Assembly (NCBI GenBank): GCA_003566155.1
Contig: PXEP01000169.1
Coordinates: 1 to 40,362 of the forward strand
Length of the DNA: 40,362 nucleotides
Direction: 5' to 3'
From: Candidatus Acetothermia bacterium
GTDB lineage: Bacteria; Bipolaricaulota; Bipolaricaulia; Bipolaricaulales; Bipolaricaulaceae
Shown: piece after piece, positions 14,322 to 23,887 of the stretch
Layout: each line of letters starts with the position of its first letter
Position numbering within the stretch: position 1 is the stretch's first letter
Notes under the pieces: model-generated
Database searches by the model: none
Told to the model about the DNA's origin: nothing
The model's input: only the letters and a program-made list of their open reading frames with translations
Program-made: the position numbers and the translations under genes

Positions 14322-15670
14322 CCGCTGCCCTGATCTGCGGCGCGGTCTTCGTAGGCGCCGGCTTCTGGAACTGGAGCCCTCCCGGCCCGCTGTGGGCGAT
14401 GGTAGCCGCAGGAGCGGCCTTGGGTTGGCTATGGCCTGCGGCAACCCAACGGGCGCTGCTGAGGTTAGGGCGCAGACTCGGGCTCGGTGAGAGGCTAGCA
14501 GCCCTGCATGCCATGGCCGATCGGGCCGATACAGGTGTAGGCACCTTACTTGCCTCCGAGGTGGCAGGTCGGCGCTGGAAACTGTGGCGGCTGGCCTCCG
14601 GTCGTTGGGAAGTGGGAGCACTACTCGTAGGTGTAGCGCTGGTTGGCGTTCTGTGGCTGCCCCCAAGCGGAGAGGCCCGCGTCCCGGAGGTCACAACAGT
14701 TGAAGACGAGCCCATCACAGAAGAAGAGCCTTCTGAAGAGAAAGGTGCAGACCCCACCGACGCGGAAGCCGATAGAGACTTGGCAGGACGAGAGACGGCC
14801 GGCTATACGCCATACTCGGACCTGTTCATCGCTGCGTTGGGCCTGGAGGCGGTCGACGAGCTGGGCGATGACCCGGACGCGCTGACCAGGGCGTTGGCCG
14901 AGCAGCACGGGCTCCTACGTGAGCTCGCCGAACGGTTGTCCGAGCTGGCAACGACGGGCGGCGGGCTGGATGTAGCCGACGAAGTATCCGACCTTGCTTC
15001 CGAGCTCGCCCGAGATGATCTGCGCGACATCGTCCTTGAGGCCGCAAGGAGCGGCGACGAACGGGATATCACGCATGCGGCCGAGGCCGTCGACAGCGCC
15101 CTAGAAGCACAACGCGAGCTAGCCCAGGACGAAGAGGTCGCGACCGGCCCAACGGAGACGGATGCCGATGGAGAGGCTGCTGCGGACGGCCCCGACAGGG
15201 CGCGCGACCAAGGACCGCCTGGGGACGGGGAGTTTGCCGGGGAGGACACGGGGCCAGCGTGGGATGAAGCCCTCCCCAACGGCATGCATGACCTGCTGGA
15301 GATGAACGGTGTTCCGGCCCGCCGGGCCGCAGGAGACGAGGATGACGCGGAAGACATCACCGATCCGCAGTATGGCGGGCCGCCGGGCGCAACGCATGTG
15401 GAACCCGACGACCACGACAAGGGCATGTTGCCCGGAGTGGACCCCGATGAGTCGCCGCTTCCGGTCGATGTCCGCTCGGGTGACGGTCAGGCACGGGCCT
15501 ATCTGGTGTTCGACGTTCCGGGAGAATCACCGGGCGAGGTGCCGGAGCCGCGCGAGCTGTCGCCGCAGGAGGTAGACCTGTTGCTTCGCAGTCGTGCAGT
15601 ACCCCCCGAACTACGAGACGTGGTGCAGCGATACTTCCAACACGTGAACACCCAAGGCGGAGGGGAATGA
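14243..15670 (+). CDS. Acidic membrane protein upstream of moxR
   Basis: From the chosen ATG at 14243 the protein has 475 residues. GGGGGTGAT precedes this ATG; an upstream ATG at 14162 has no ribosome site. Three N-terminal membrane segments (about 23-40, 49-66 and 122-138) precede a long, highly acidic region with helical stretches (such as LTRALAEQHGLLRELAERL). Low-complexity Gly/Asp/Glu runs and a conserved-looking end (LSPQEVDLLLRSRAVPPEL then VVQRYFQHV) follow. That end resembles the C-termini of DUF4175-type or other MoxR-linked membrane proteins, whose role is unknown. It overlaps the previous gene by 79 bases, and moxR begins at the very next base after its stop. The acidic region suggests calcium or partner binding, but this is inference. 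Confidence 0.6.
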   Translation: MEGATTRLLRRAVVWTRAKRAFRGALTAALICGAVFVGAGFWNWSPPGPLWAMVAAGAALGWLWPAATQRALLRLGRRLGLGERLAALHAMADRADTGVGTLLASEVAGRRWKLWRLASGRWEVGALLVGVALVGVLWLPPSGEARVPEVTTVEDEPITEEEPSEEKGADPTDAEADRDLAGRETAGYTPYSDLFIAALGLEAVDELGDDPDALTRALAEQHGLLRELAERLSELATTGGGLDVADEVSDLASELARDDLRDIVLEAARSGDERDITHAAEAVDSALEAQRELAQDEEVATGPTETDADGEAAADGPDRARDQGPPGDGEFAGEDTGPAWDEALPNGMHDLLEMNGVPARRAAGDEDDAEDITDPQYGGPPGATHVEPDDHDKGMLPGVDPDESPLPVDVRSGDGQARAYLVFDVPGESPGEVPEPRELSPQEVDLLLRSRAVPPELRDVVQRYFQHVNTQGGGE

Positions 15671-16645
15671 GTGATCAGTCAACACGATGTTGAGGCGACC
15701 CAGGAGTCCGTTGCCGCTCTTCGTTCGGAGGTAGCTCAGGTCATCGTGGGGCAGAAACACCTGGTGGACCTTACCCTCTCGGCACTGCTATGTGGGGGAC
15801 ACCTGCTGATCGAGGGCGTGCCCGGGCTGGGCAAGACACTTCTTGCCAGGACCGTGAGCGCCGCGATGGGCCTGTCGCACAGTCGTGTGCAGTGCACCCC
15901 CGATCTCATGCCGGCGGACATCGTTGGCACAAACGTGTTTTTGCCCGAAGAGGGAGCGTTTCGGTTCGTGCCGGGTCCACTGTTTGCCAATGCTGTGCTC
16001 GCCGACGAGGTGAACCGGGCGACCCCCAAGACGCAAGCGGCGTTGCTGGAGGCAATGCAAGAGCACCAGGTTACGGTGGCCGGTACCACCCATGAGCTGC
16101 ATCCCCCGTTCATCGTCCTGGCGACCCAGAACCCGATCGAGATGGAAGGAACCTACCCTCTTCCGGAAGCCCAAGTGGACCGCTTTTTGTTCAAGGCAGA
16201 AGTGAAGATGCCCCCGCGGGATGATCTCCTGGAGATCACCCGGCGGTACGGCGCACAGTCGACGCCCTCCGTGAATCCGGTCATGAGCAGAGAACAGGTG
16301 CTTCTGGCTCAACAAGTGGTGGCCAGCTATGCGGTCCCCGAACCGCTCATGGATTACGCCGTCCGTTTGGTGTTGGCAGCTCATCCACGTCGGTCAGGGA
16401 CACCCGAGCTGGTAAACGACTTCGTGCAGTATGGCCCCAGCCCACGGGGCACACTGGCCCTCGTCTGGTCGGCCAAGGCACAAGCGTTCCTTGATGGAAG
16501 ATATCACGTCACGGTGGATGATCTGCGGCGGGCCGTTCGCCCGGCGTTGGTTCACCGGGTATTGCTCAACTTCCGCGGAGAGGCGGAAGGGGTGACCCCG
16601 GCGGATGTGCTGGAATCGGTGGTGAGTTCAGTTCGCGCACCATGA
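15671..16645 (+). CDS. moxR: MoxR-type AAA+ ATPase
   Basis: This 324-residue ATPase has Walker A GVPGLGKT (49-56), Walker B VLADEVNR (109-116), sensor-1 ATQNPIE, and an arginine finger region near PEAQVDRF. MoxR proteins act as chaperone-like ATPases that insert or switch metal cofactors or VWA proteins, and are nearly always beside DUF58 and VWA genes, as here. The start is GTG, with GGAGGGG five bases upstream, and follows the previous stop directly. The last four bases overlap the DUF58 start (ATGA). Length fits the family (310-340). The target of this copy is likely the VWA proteins encoded downstream. Confidence 0.93.
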   Translation: MISQHDVEATQESVAALRSEVAQVIVGQKHLVDLTLSALLCGGHLLIEGVPGLGKTLLARTVSAAMGLSHSRVQCTPDLMPADIVGTNVFLPEEGAFRFVPGPLFANAVLADEVNRATPKTQAALLEAMQEHQVTVAGTTHELHPPFIVLATQNPIEMEGTYPLPEAQVDRFLFKAEVKMPPRDDLLEITRRYGAQSTPSVNPVMSREQVLLAQQVVASYAVPEPLMDYAVRLVLAAHPRRSGTPELVNDFVQYGPSPRGTLALVWSAKAQAFLDGRYHVTVDDLRRAVRPALVHRVLLNFRGEAEGVTPADVLESVVSSVRAP

Positions 16646-17514
16646 ACGATGTGTTGCTTACCGACGCAGAGCTTCGCGCCCTCGCGCGTGCCCGAGTACG
16701 CCTGGAGAAAGTACGGGGTACACTGCCCGGGCTGCACCCTTCTCCCTGGACAGGGCTGTCGCTGGAATTTGCGGATCATCGTCCCTACCAAGAAGGAGAT
16801 GACTATCGGCTCATCGACTGGACTGTCTATGCCAGGCTTGGCCGATTGGTAACCAAGGTGTTCTCCCAGGAAGCAGAGTCCCCCTTGTATCTGTTGCTGG
16901 ACACCAGTGCATCCATGGGCCAGGGGCACCCTTCCAAGCTGAGGACAGCCAGTCGCCTGGCGGCTGCCTTCGCGTTCATGGCCCATCGTAGCCAGGACCG
17001 CTTCTCCATCCACAGATTGGGCGAGGAGAGGGACGACCACCTATCTCCCCGCCGCGGTAAGGGTGCGCTTGTGGAATCGTTCCGCCTGCTCAATCACGTG
17101 CAGGCAGTAGGCAGCAGATCCCTCGACGAGGACCTGCTGCGCTGGGCCCGAGCCTCGCGCGCCCAGGGCACTTGCGTCGTCCTGTCGGATTTCCTATCCC
17201 CTGAGGGGTATGAGAAGGGCCTTACAGCCCTACAGCACCGGCCACACCAAGTACGGGCAGTGCAGCTTCTGGCCGAGGTCGATCTGGATCCTCCTCGATT
17301 AGGAGAAGTCCGTCTGTGGGATGTGGAGACGCGCCGTAGCCGACCGCTGGTTCTTGGGAGGGAGGCATGGCGGTCGTATCAATCTGCCCTACGCAAATGG
17401 AACGAAGGACTGAGTTCGGTGTGCCGCAAGCTGGGCGTCGAGCACTTCATGTTCCGCTCCGATGCCGCCCCGGTTGAAGCAGCACTGACCGTGTCGGCAA
17501 GGAGGTCGTTGTGA
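16642..17514 (+). CDS. DUF58 domain protein with intact VWA MIDAS
   Basis: This 290-residue protein has the DUF58 signature (HRPYQEGDDYRLIDW, residues 46-60) and a following VWA-like fold with an intact DTSAS (residues 87-91) for metal-dependent adhesion. It lacks a signal peptide, so it acts in the cytoplasm or at the membrane face. DUF58 proteins work with MoxR ATPases. The start overlaps moxR by four bases, and the stop overlaps the BatA-like start by four bases. A role in presenting or folding the VWA partners is inferred from the family context. Confidence 0.92.
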   Translation: MNDVLLTDAELRALARARVRLEKVRGTLPGLHPSPWTGLSLEFADHRPYQEGDDYRLIDWTVYARLGRLVTKVFSQEAESPLYLLLDTSASMGQGHPSKLRTASRLAAAFAFMAHRSQDRFSIHRLGEERDDHLSPRRGKGALVESFRLLNHVQAVGSRSLDEDLLRWARASRAQGTCVVLSDFLSPEGYEKGLTALQHRPHQVRAVQLLAEVDLDPPRLGEVRLWDVETRRSRPLVLGREAWRSYQSALRKWNEGLSSVCRKLGVEHFMFRSDAAPVEAALTVSARRSL

Positions 17515-19172
17515 GCCTGCTGGCTCCATGGGCGCTCGCTTGGGCGGCGGCCAATGCGGTCGTGGTGGTCTTGTATATGCTCCGGCGCCGCGAGCGGGAG
17601 TTGCCCGTCTCGGCACTGTTCTTGTGGGAGCAGGTGCCACCCGACGCGATGAGCAGAGTGGCGCGGTGGCTTCCCCGCACGGATCTACTCCTTTGGGCAC
17701 AAATCTTGACCGTGCTCGTAATGGCCTTAGCCCTCTCTTCTCCAGTGGTGACACAGACCCGACCGGCCGGAGCCACGGCAATCGTAGTGGATACATCCCT
17801 GAAGTCGGCCCCCGCGGGGCGTATGGAGGAGGCGCGACGCGTGGCCCGCGAAGTTGTGCAAGACTCGGCAGGTCCGTGGGCGCTCGTGTCGTGGGGTACT
17901 CCCCCCGAGCTAATCGTGGCACCCACCGACAGCAGCGAAGAGATCATGACCGGCATTGCCCAGCTTTCCTACAGGTTGGCAGCCCGCCCCCCGTTGGGGC
18001 AAGCGTTGGCACTCGCGCCCGATGGATGGGACAGGATCACCGTCATCACGGGTGCAGCGCCCGACGATGCACCTGTAGAGGTCATCGGGCTTTCCCCCGT
18101 GGACAACGTAGCCATCGATGCGTTCGCCGTGCGCGCTCAGCCCGACGACTCCGGCTACCAGGCCCTGGTGACCGTCCGCAACGACACCCGCGAGTACCAA
18201 GACGTGGTGGTCACAGTGCGGGACATCGAAGGCGGACGTGCCTTTCAGCAGGCGCGCCTTTTGGAACCAGACAGACAGGATACGTTCGCCTTCCCCTTGT
18301 GGGGAAGGGGGGGCCCGGCGTACGCCGCTGAACTAAACGTAGACGATGCCTTTCCTTACGACGACGTTCGCTATTACGCCCTGGACATGCCTGCCTCATT
18401 GCGCGTGCGCTGGATAGGAGATGAGGACCGTTACTTGTGGGCAGCCCTGCAGGCCACAGCCCCGGTGGAGCGTGCTGCCGAGCCCCCATGGGACCTTACC
18501 GTCGTTGTGCGCCGGGACATCGAGGAGGAAATCGACGGCCCGTGCCTATTGGTGGAAGGGGGGCTGCCCGAGGCACCGCGCGGAGAGCTGGTGCCCGCCA
18601 ACGGGTGGACCATGCATGAGGACATGCTGCTGGAACACGTCGATGTACAACCATGGTCGGCAGCGGCGGTGCATGAGTTGTCTCTCCCGGAGGAGGTTCG
18701 CGTCCCGCTTGAGCTTGGAGGTCTGCCGGCTCTCGCCCGCTGGAGCAACGCCGACGGCCGCCGTGTTGCACTTACAGTTCAGCTAGCCCGCTCCAACCTT
18801 CCCCTAACCGTCGGGTTTCCCGTGTTGCTGCGAAACGCTCTAGCCTGGCTGATCCCCGGGCCGGAAGGGTCTACGGTGACGGTAGGCGAGTCCATACAGC
18901 TGCCCCCCGACGCCGTGATGCACACGCCCCGCGCAGAGATGGCGGAAGCGTGGGTACCTCAGGAACCTGGCTTGTTCGAAATGAGAGACGGGGATCGCTT
19001 GCGCTATATCGCAGCGAACGTGCCTCGAGTGACGCTCAACACCCCGCCGGAAGAAACTGCAGCGTCGCGAGCCCCGACCGAGCATCAGGCCCCTATCTGG
19101 CCGTGGGTGGTGGCGGTGGGCCTTGTCCTGTTGGGCGGTGAGTGGTACCTGGCCAAAAGGAGCGGTGTGTGA
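17511..19172 (+). CDS. BatA-like membrane protein with degenerate VWA domain
   Basis: The 553-residue protein starts with a BatA/aerotolerance-type N-terminal region: a membrane segment, YMLRRRERELPVS, and a second segment at about 62-80. A VWA fold follows in which the MIDAS reads DTSLKS (from about residue 94), losing the second conserved Ser, so metal binding is doubtful. A long extracytoplasmic beta region and a C-terminal membrane segment (about 532-548) complete it. The start is GTG, with AGGAGG upstream, overlapping the DUF58 stop as GTGA. The next gene overlaps in the same way. It probably forms a membrane complex with the following double-VWA protein. Confidence 0.8.
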   Translation: MSLLAPWALAWAAANAVVVVLYMLRRRERELPVSALFLWEQVPPDAMSRVARWLPRTDLLLWAQILTVLVMALALSSPVVTQTRPAGATAIVVDTSLKSAPAGRMEEARRVAREVVQDSAGPWALVSWGTPPELIVAPTDSSEEIMTGIAQLSYRLAARPPLGQALALAPDGWDRITVITGAAPDDAPVEVIGLSPVDNVAIDAFAVRAQPDDSGYQALVTVRNDTREYQDVVVTVRDIEGGRAFQQARLLEPDRQDTFAFPLWGRGGPAYAAELNVDDAFPYDDVRYYALDMPASLRVRWIGDEDRYLWAALQATAPVERAAEPPWDLTVVVRRDIEEEIDGPCLLVEGGLPEAPRGELVPANGWTMHEDMLLEHVDVQPWSAAAVHELSLPEEVRVPLELGGLPALARWSNADGRRVALTVQLARSNLPLTVGFPVLLRNALAWLIPGPEGSTVTVGESIQLPPDAVMHTPRAEMAEAWVPQEPGLFEMRDGDRLRYIAANVPRVTLNTPPEETAASRAPTEHQAPIWPWVVAVGLVLLGGEWYLAKRSGV

Positions 19173-21643
19173 TCCGCCTACTCGCTCCATGGGCACTGCT
19201 CGCGCTCGTCCTTCCCTTGGGGGTGTTGGTGTTCTCCGGACGCAAAGCGCTATGGGGGAGGGCGTTGACCATGACTCTGCTTGTACTCGCCCTCGCCCAA
19301 CCCCAAGTGGCCCGCCACCAGGGCGACGCCCCCCTGTTTGTGCTGGTGGATCGCTCAGAGAGCGTGGCACACGCCGCTGAGGCCGCGTACCGTGACCTGC
19401 TCCCTCAGCTCAGAGATTACCCTGGTCCGGTGGGGCTGATCGAATTCGCCGCCACACCGCAGCTTTCCCGACCCCCAGGCCATGAGATCCCCCCGCTCTC
19501 TGCAGCGCGTCCCACGGGGGAAGCCCTGTCCACCGACATCGGCGCAGCGATAGACCTGGCTCTGGGCATGATTGGCGACTCCGGTGGGCAGATATTGCTA
19601 TTGTCCGATGCCCAAGCCACCACCGGCGACATGTGGGCCGCCGCATCCCGAGCGCGGGAGCGACGCGTACCGATATCGGTCCTCCCCGTGGGTGTGGAGG
19701 ACCCAATACGAGTGGCATCGCTCGAAGGCCCGCAACAAGCGCCTCTGGGCACGGTAGAGCTGCGCGGACGCATCGAGGTAACCACTCCTGTCGAGGCGGA
19801 GATCACCTGGCGCAGTGAAGGCCGGGTTATTGATCGCAGCACCGAGGAACTGTCTGTGGGGATCCACGAGACGAGCATTGCGGCAAGATTGGACGAGCCG
19901 GGGGCACATGCGTTCACGTTGGAGGTTGCAGTCGAGAACGATCCGATCCCTGGAAACAACCGGCTCGACTGGGTGGTACAAGCTGGAGAACCGACTAGTG
20001 CGTTGGTGGTTGGAGAGAACGAGACCGCCGCCCGCCTCGTGGAGGAGGCAGGCTTGGAAGCCATCTCAACCGAGAGTTTCTCCATTACCGATCTGGCAGG
20101 CGTGGAGCTGGTGGTGCTGGATAACTGGCCTCTGTCAGGGCTGAGCCGATCGGATGTCGATGCTTTGCGCACCTATGTGACCGGCGGAGGAGGGCTCCTC
20201 GTAATCCAGGGGCGAACTGCGGTTGAAGGCTACGCAGGGGCCCTGGAAGAGGTGCTTCCGGTTACCTACTCGGTCCCGGCACGACTGGAGGAGGGGGCCA
20301 CAGCGATCGTCTTCGTTCTGGACAGGTCGGCCTCCATGGTCGCCACCACCGCCGGAGCTCAACATATTGATCTCCTCAAGGAGGCAACCGCCGCCGCAGT
20401 GGAAGCCATGCACCCTGAGGACATGGTGGGCGCTATCGCATTTGACCGCTATCCCGCTTCGTTGATCGACCCCGGCCCGGTAGCAGAGGTGCAAGGGGAA
20501 CTCTATGAAAGCCTACGCGCCCTTACTCCCCTTGGGGGAACCGACTTGGTGCCGGCGGTCAGGAAGGCGCTCGAAGAGCTGGAAGACCTGGACGCTCGCA
20601 TCAGACACATGGTGGTCCTGTCGGACGGCAAGACATTGCCCCGGCCCGACCTGCCGGACCTGTACGAGGAGGTGCGCCGGTCCGGCGTTGGAGTAACGTC
20701 GATCGCCCTGGGCGCCGAAGCCGACTTGGGCGCCTTGGGGGAGCTGGCCCAGGCCGGACAAGGGGAGCTTCTGGTGGTGGAAGATGCCCGCGACCTCCGC
20801 CAGGTGTTCATCGGTGAGGCCAAGGAGGCTGCCCGTCCGAGGTTCAGACAGGGCGAATTCCCTGTTCATCTGGGACCAAACGCGGCGACCCTCGGGTTGG
20901 AGGACGTCGAGCTGCCCCCACTGGACGGCTATGTGCTGACCTTTCCCAAGGCTCTGGCCGAAGTAGCGTTCATCGCTCCGGAGGGCGACCCGCTCGTAGC
21001 CGCTTGGCAACTGGGACTCGGACGCGCTGCTGTGATGAACGTCGATCTGGACGGGCGTTGGTCGGGCCGGTGGCTGGAGTCACCTTCGCTGGGAGAACTG
21101 TGGGGAGCGCTTGTGGGCTGGCTATGGTCGCCCAAGGACGACGTCTTGCTTGATTGGGCCGTCGAAGACGAAATTGTGCGCATCCGGTTGGACGTCCAAG
21201 CGGATGGGCGCTGGGTAAGCGGGTTGGATTTCCGGGGCGAACTGGCAGGCCGAACTGACACCCACGATCTGGCCTTCCAGCCCTCCGCCCCAGGTCGGTA
21301 CGAGGCCCGAGCGCCGTTCACAGGTGCCGGACCGCACCTGCTAAGTGCAGGGGACACAACGGGGCAGTACGGAGGAGCATTCGGGATGGCCCTGCCCTAC
21401 GCACGAGAACTGGCTTCCCTGGGAGTCGATACGGAAGCGGTCGGGGCACTCACACAGCTGTCCGGCGGACAGGAGTTGTCCGAGGACGAGATCGACTTGG
21501 CCCCAGTGGCGGCAGGGGCGCGCAGTTGGCAGTCCCTGCATCGAACCCTGTTGTGGGCCGCTGCGGTCTTGTTCCTGGTCGACCTCGCTTTCCGCAAGTT
21601 CAGGCTTGACTTCCTGCGAGGTAGGCGCGCTGAGAAGGAGTAA
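19169..21643 (+). CDS. Large double-VWA membrane protein
   Basis: From the GTG at 19169 the protein has 824 residues. AAGGAG precedes this GTG and it overlaps the previous stop; an earlier in-frame GTG at 19142 has no such support. It has an N-terminal membrane pair (3-22 and 31-45) and a first VWA domain with DRSES (61-65). A glutamine-amidotransferase-like middle follows (YVTGGGGLLVIQGR), then a second VWA with DRSASM (385-390). A beta region and a C-terminal membrane helix (about 791-809) complete it. Both MIDAS motifs look intact. This resembles proteins beside MoxR that combine VWA and GATase-like folds. Its 3' end overlaps the convergent ahcY gene by 44 bases. It probably acts at the cell envelope as the effector of the operon. 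Confidence 0.85.
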   Translation: MIRLLAPWALLALVLPLGVLVFSGRKALWGRALTMTLLVLALAQPQVARHQGDAPLFVLVDRSESVAHAAEAAYRDLLPQLRDYPGPVGLIEFAATPQLSRPPGHEIPPLSAARPTGEALSTDIGAAIDLALGMIGDSGGQILLLSDAQATTGDMWAAASRARERRVPISVLPVGVEDPIRVASLEGPQQAPLGTVELRGRIEVTTPVEAEITWRSEGRVIDRSTEELSVGIHETSIAARLDEPGAHAFTLEVAVENDPIPGNNRLDWVVQAGEPTSALVVGENETAARLVEEAGLEAISTESFSITDLAGVELVVLDNWPLSGLSRSDVDALRTYVTGGGGLLVIQGRTAVEGYAGALEEVLPVTYSVPARLEEGATAIVFVLDRSASMVATTAGAQHIDLLKEATAAAVEAMHPEDMVGAIAFDRYPASLIDPGPVAEVQGELYESLRALTPLGGTDLVPAVRKALEELEDLDARIRHMVVLSDGKTLPRPDLPDLYEEVRRSGVGVTSIALGAEADLGALGELAQAGQGELLVVEDARDLRQVFIGEAKEAARPRFRQGEFPVHLGPNAATLGLEDVELPPLDGYVLTFPKALAEVAFIAPEGDPLVAAWQLGLGRAAVMNVDLDGRWSGRWLESPSLGELWGALVGWLWSPKDDVLLDWAVEDEIVRIRLDVQADGRWVSGLDFRGELAGRTDTHDLAFQPSAPGRYEARAPFTGAGPHLLSAGDTTGQYGGAFGMALPYARELASLGVDTEAVGALTQLSGGQELSEDEIDLAPVAAGARSWQSLHRTLLWAAAVLFLVDLAFRKFRLDFLRGRRAEKE

Positions 21644-22829
21644 GCTCGTCCAACTCCACTCCCCGGGCGCGAAGGTACAGCCTCGCAACGCGCTCATCGA
21701 TCTCTTCCGGCACAGCGTGCACCACAGGAGGCAGCGCGGCGGCGTGCCGCGCCAACCAGGCCAAGCAAAGCGCCTGCAACGAAAACGACAGGTCCATGAT
21801 TTCCACCGGGTGGCCGTCTCCGGCAACCAAGTTGACCAGTCGCCCCTCAGCCAGAAGATACACTGTCGGGCCCCCGGGGAGCGTATACGCGACGACATGC
21901 TCCCGCACGGGCTGAGGAGACGCGTGTTTCCGCAACCGGGCAACATCGATCTCTACGTCAAAGTGGCCGGCATTGGCCAACACCACCCCCGTCTTCGCCA
22001 GAGCGAGGTCGTCATAGGTGATCACATCACGACAACCAGTGGCTGTCACCGCGTAATCAGCCCGGGAGATCCCGCTCTCGACCCGCACCACCTCGAAGCC
22101 ATCCATCACTGCCTCCGCCGCCCGCACCGGATCGACTTCGCTGACCAACACCCTGGCGCCTAGCCCCCGTGCCCGTAAGGCGATCCCCCGCCCACACCAA
22201 CCGTATCCGACAACAAGCGCCACCTTCCCCGCTACCGACAGATTGGTGCTGCGCATGATCGCATCCCACGTCGATTGCCCGGTCCCATAACGGTTGTCGA
22301 ACAGGTACTTCATGCGGGCGTCGTTTACCGCCATCGCCGGAAAACGCAGCTCTCCCCGCTCCCAAAGGCCCCGCAGGCGGAGTACTCCGGTCGTGGTCTC
22401 CTCGCAAATGCCGATTAGCTCGCTGCCTCCTGCGGCCTGTGGCTGGTGAAGAAGGGCGCTAAGATCACCGCCGTCGTCGAGGACCAAATGCGGTTCGTGC
22501 CGTAAGACCTGCGCCAGATGCTCCCAGTAAGTGTGTTCATCGACGCCCCGGCGAGCGTAGACGGAAACCCCTGACTCGGACAGAGCACAGGCCACATCGT
22601 CTTGGGTGGAGAGAGGATTGGATCCGGTCACCGCGAGCTCAGCCCCAGCTGCGGCCAACGCCAAAGCCAACCGCGCCGTCTTGGCCTCCAGATGGACGGA
22701 CATTCCTATTCGCAGTCCCGCGAGGGCCCCCTCATCTGCCAGTTGCCGCTCCAGCTCATGCAGCACGGGCATGTGCTGCCGCGCCCACTCGATCTTCCTC
22801 TTCCCTTGTTCAAGAGCGGCTTCGCGCAT
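21600..22829 (-). CDS. ahcY: Adenosylhomocysteinase
   Basis: This protein of about 409 residues splits S-adenosylhomocysteine to adenosine and homocysteine, relieving product inhibition of methyltransferases. Catalytic signatures are present: EETTTGVLRLR, NDARMKYLFDNRYGTGQS with the essential Lys, Asp and Asn, and the NAD-binding GYGWCGRGIA. The short C-terminus without the KPDHYRY tail is the thermophile or archaeal style. GGGAGG sits six bases before the ATG at 22829; the open frame extends further but without ribosome site support. It begins three bases from the stop of the DMT exporter gene, so the two form an operon. The 3' end overlaps the double-VWA gene on the other strand. Confidence 0.95.
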   Translation of the reverse strand: MREAALEQGKRKIEWARQHMPVLHELERQLADEGALAGLRIGMSVHLEAKTARLALALAAAGAELAVTGSNPLSTQDDVACALSESGVSVYARRGVDEHTYWEHLAQVLRHEPHLVLDDGGDLSALLHQPQAAGGSELIGICEETTTGVLRLRGLWERGELRFPAMAVNDARMKYLFDNRYGTGQSTWDAIMRSTNLSVAGKVALVVGYGWCGRGIALRARGLGARVLVSEVDPVRAAEAVMDGFEVVRVESGISRADYAVTATGCRDVITYDDLALAKTGVVLANAGHFDVEIDVARLRKHASPQPVREHVVAYTLPGGPTVYLLAEGRLVNLVAGDGHPVEIMDLSFSLQALCLAWLARHAAALPPVVHAVPEEIDERVARLYLRARGVELDELTPSQRAYLAGSQA

Positions 22830-22831
22830 CG

Positions 22832-23698
22832 TCATCCTCCCATCACCGCCTCCGGTCTCCGCAACAGCGAGCGGAGGATACCACACAAGATGAACAGCAT
22901 CCCCACCCCTTGGACCAACCCTACGGGCTCACCAAACAGGACATAGGCCCACAGTGTCGCCGCCGCTGGTTCACCGAGCACAGCTACAGCCACCGCCGGG
23001 GCGGCCACCCGACGCAAGGCCCAGTTCACACTGGTATGCCCCATCAGCTGCGGACCAAGCGCAAGGAGGGCTATCCATAACCAGTTCATCCCATGGGGGA
23101 GCGCCGGTGCCGCAGCCCCAGCCGAGACAATCAACAGCACAACTGCCGCAACACTGTAGGCCACAGTAATGTAGGGAAGCAAAGGGCCATGCTGGCGCAT
23201 CAAGCGGCCGACGACAAAATAGCCCGCCGCAGCGATCCCGCCAACCAAGGCCAGCATGTCCCCAAAAAGCTCCGGGCCTCCCAGTCGCAGGTCACCCCAC
23301 CCTATCAGAACGCCCCCGGCCACCGCCAAGCCAATACCCTGCCATAGCGCGCGGTCGGATCTTTCTCCCAGCATCCACATGATCACCCCGACGAACATGG
23401 GGTGTGTGTTGACCAACACCGTGGAGCTGGCGACGGTGGTCAAGTGCACCGATTCGATCCATGCGGCAAAGTGCAGTGCCAGGAGCAACCCCGCCCCCCC
23501 GGCCAACGCCAGCCCGCGGGGGGATAGCCGCACACCCCTTTTCACCGCTATGGGAAGCAATACTGCAGAGGCGAACACCATTCGCCATGCAGCTACCGTG
23601 AGCGAGGGCACATCGGTCAGCCTGACCAGAATAGCTCCGAAGGAGATCACGGCGATCCCCAGCCCCAATACCAGGGGAACGCCCTTGGTGGAGTTCAT
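22832..23698 (-). CDS. DMT/EamA-family transporter
   Basis: This 288-residue protein has about ten membrane segments in two EamA repeats, for example GLGIAVISFGAILVRL at the start and VAVAVLGEPAAATLWAYVLFGE in part near residues 230-255. The E-P-x-x-A-x-L-W-A motif in the second repeat is typical. These proteins export or import metabolites such as amino acids; the substrate is unknown. It lies immediately upstream of ahcY in the same direction, so a link to homocysteine or methionine cycle metabolites is possible but not shown. The ATG lacks a clear Shine-Dalgarno site; TATAAC lies about 26 bases upstream. Confidence 0.88.
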   Translation of the reverse strand: MNSTKGVPLVLGLGIAVISFGAILVRLTDVPSLTVAAWRMVFASAVLLPIAVKRGVRLSPRGLALAGGAGLLLALHFAAWIESVHLTTVASSTVLVNTHPMFVGVIMWMLGERSDRALWQGIGLAVAGGVLIGWGDLRLGGPELFGDMLALVGGIAAAGYFVVGRLMRQHGPLLPYITVAYSVAAVVLLIVSAGAAAPALPHGMNWLWIALLALGPQLMGHTSVNWALRRVAAPAVAVAVLGEPAAATLWAYVLFGEPVGLVQGVGMLFILCGILRSLLRRPEAVMGG

Positions 23699-23826
23699 GT
23701 CACAGAAGGTCCGGCTGCAGACATGTTATACAAGCTACCACGTACGACCTTGGCTGTATCAAGCTCGCTAACCAACTTCTCAACGCCTGACCCCGACAGA
23801 CAAGCGGCATGATCCCGGCCCGGAAA

Positions 23827-23859
23827 CCCGGCACGCCCCCTTCTAGGCCACGCGCCGGG
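23827..23859 (-). other. GC-rich imperfect hairpin in the 23699-23887 gap
   Basis: Read on the minus strand, CCCGGCGCG can pair with CGTGCCGGG across a 15-base loop, with one G-U pair. It lies downstream of the ferredoxin terminator and upstream of the DMT transporter. No tRNA, SRP-type or other RNA consensus is recognised. The remaining part of the gap holds only TATAAC (23725-23730, minus) as a possible -10. Confidence 0.25.
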
Positions 23860-23887
23860 CCCAAGCCGCGCATTAACTCGGGGTAAC

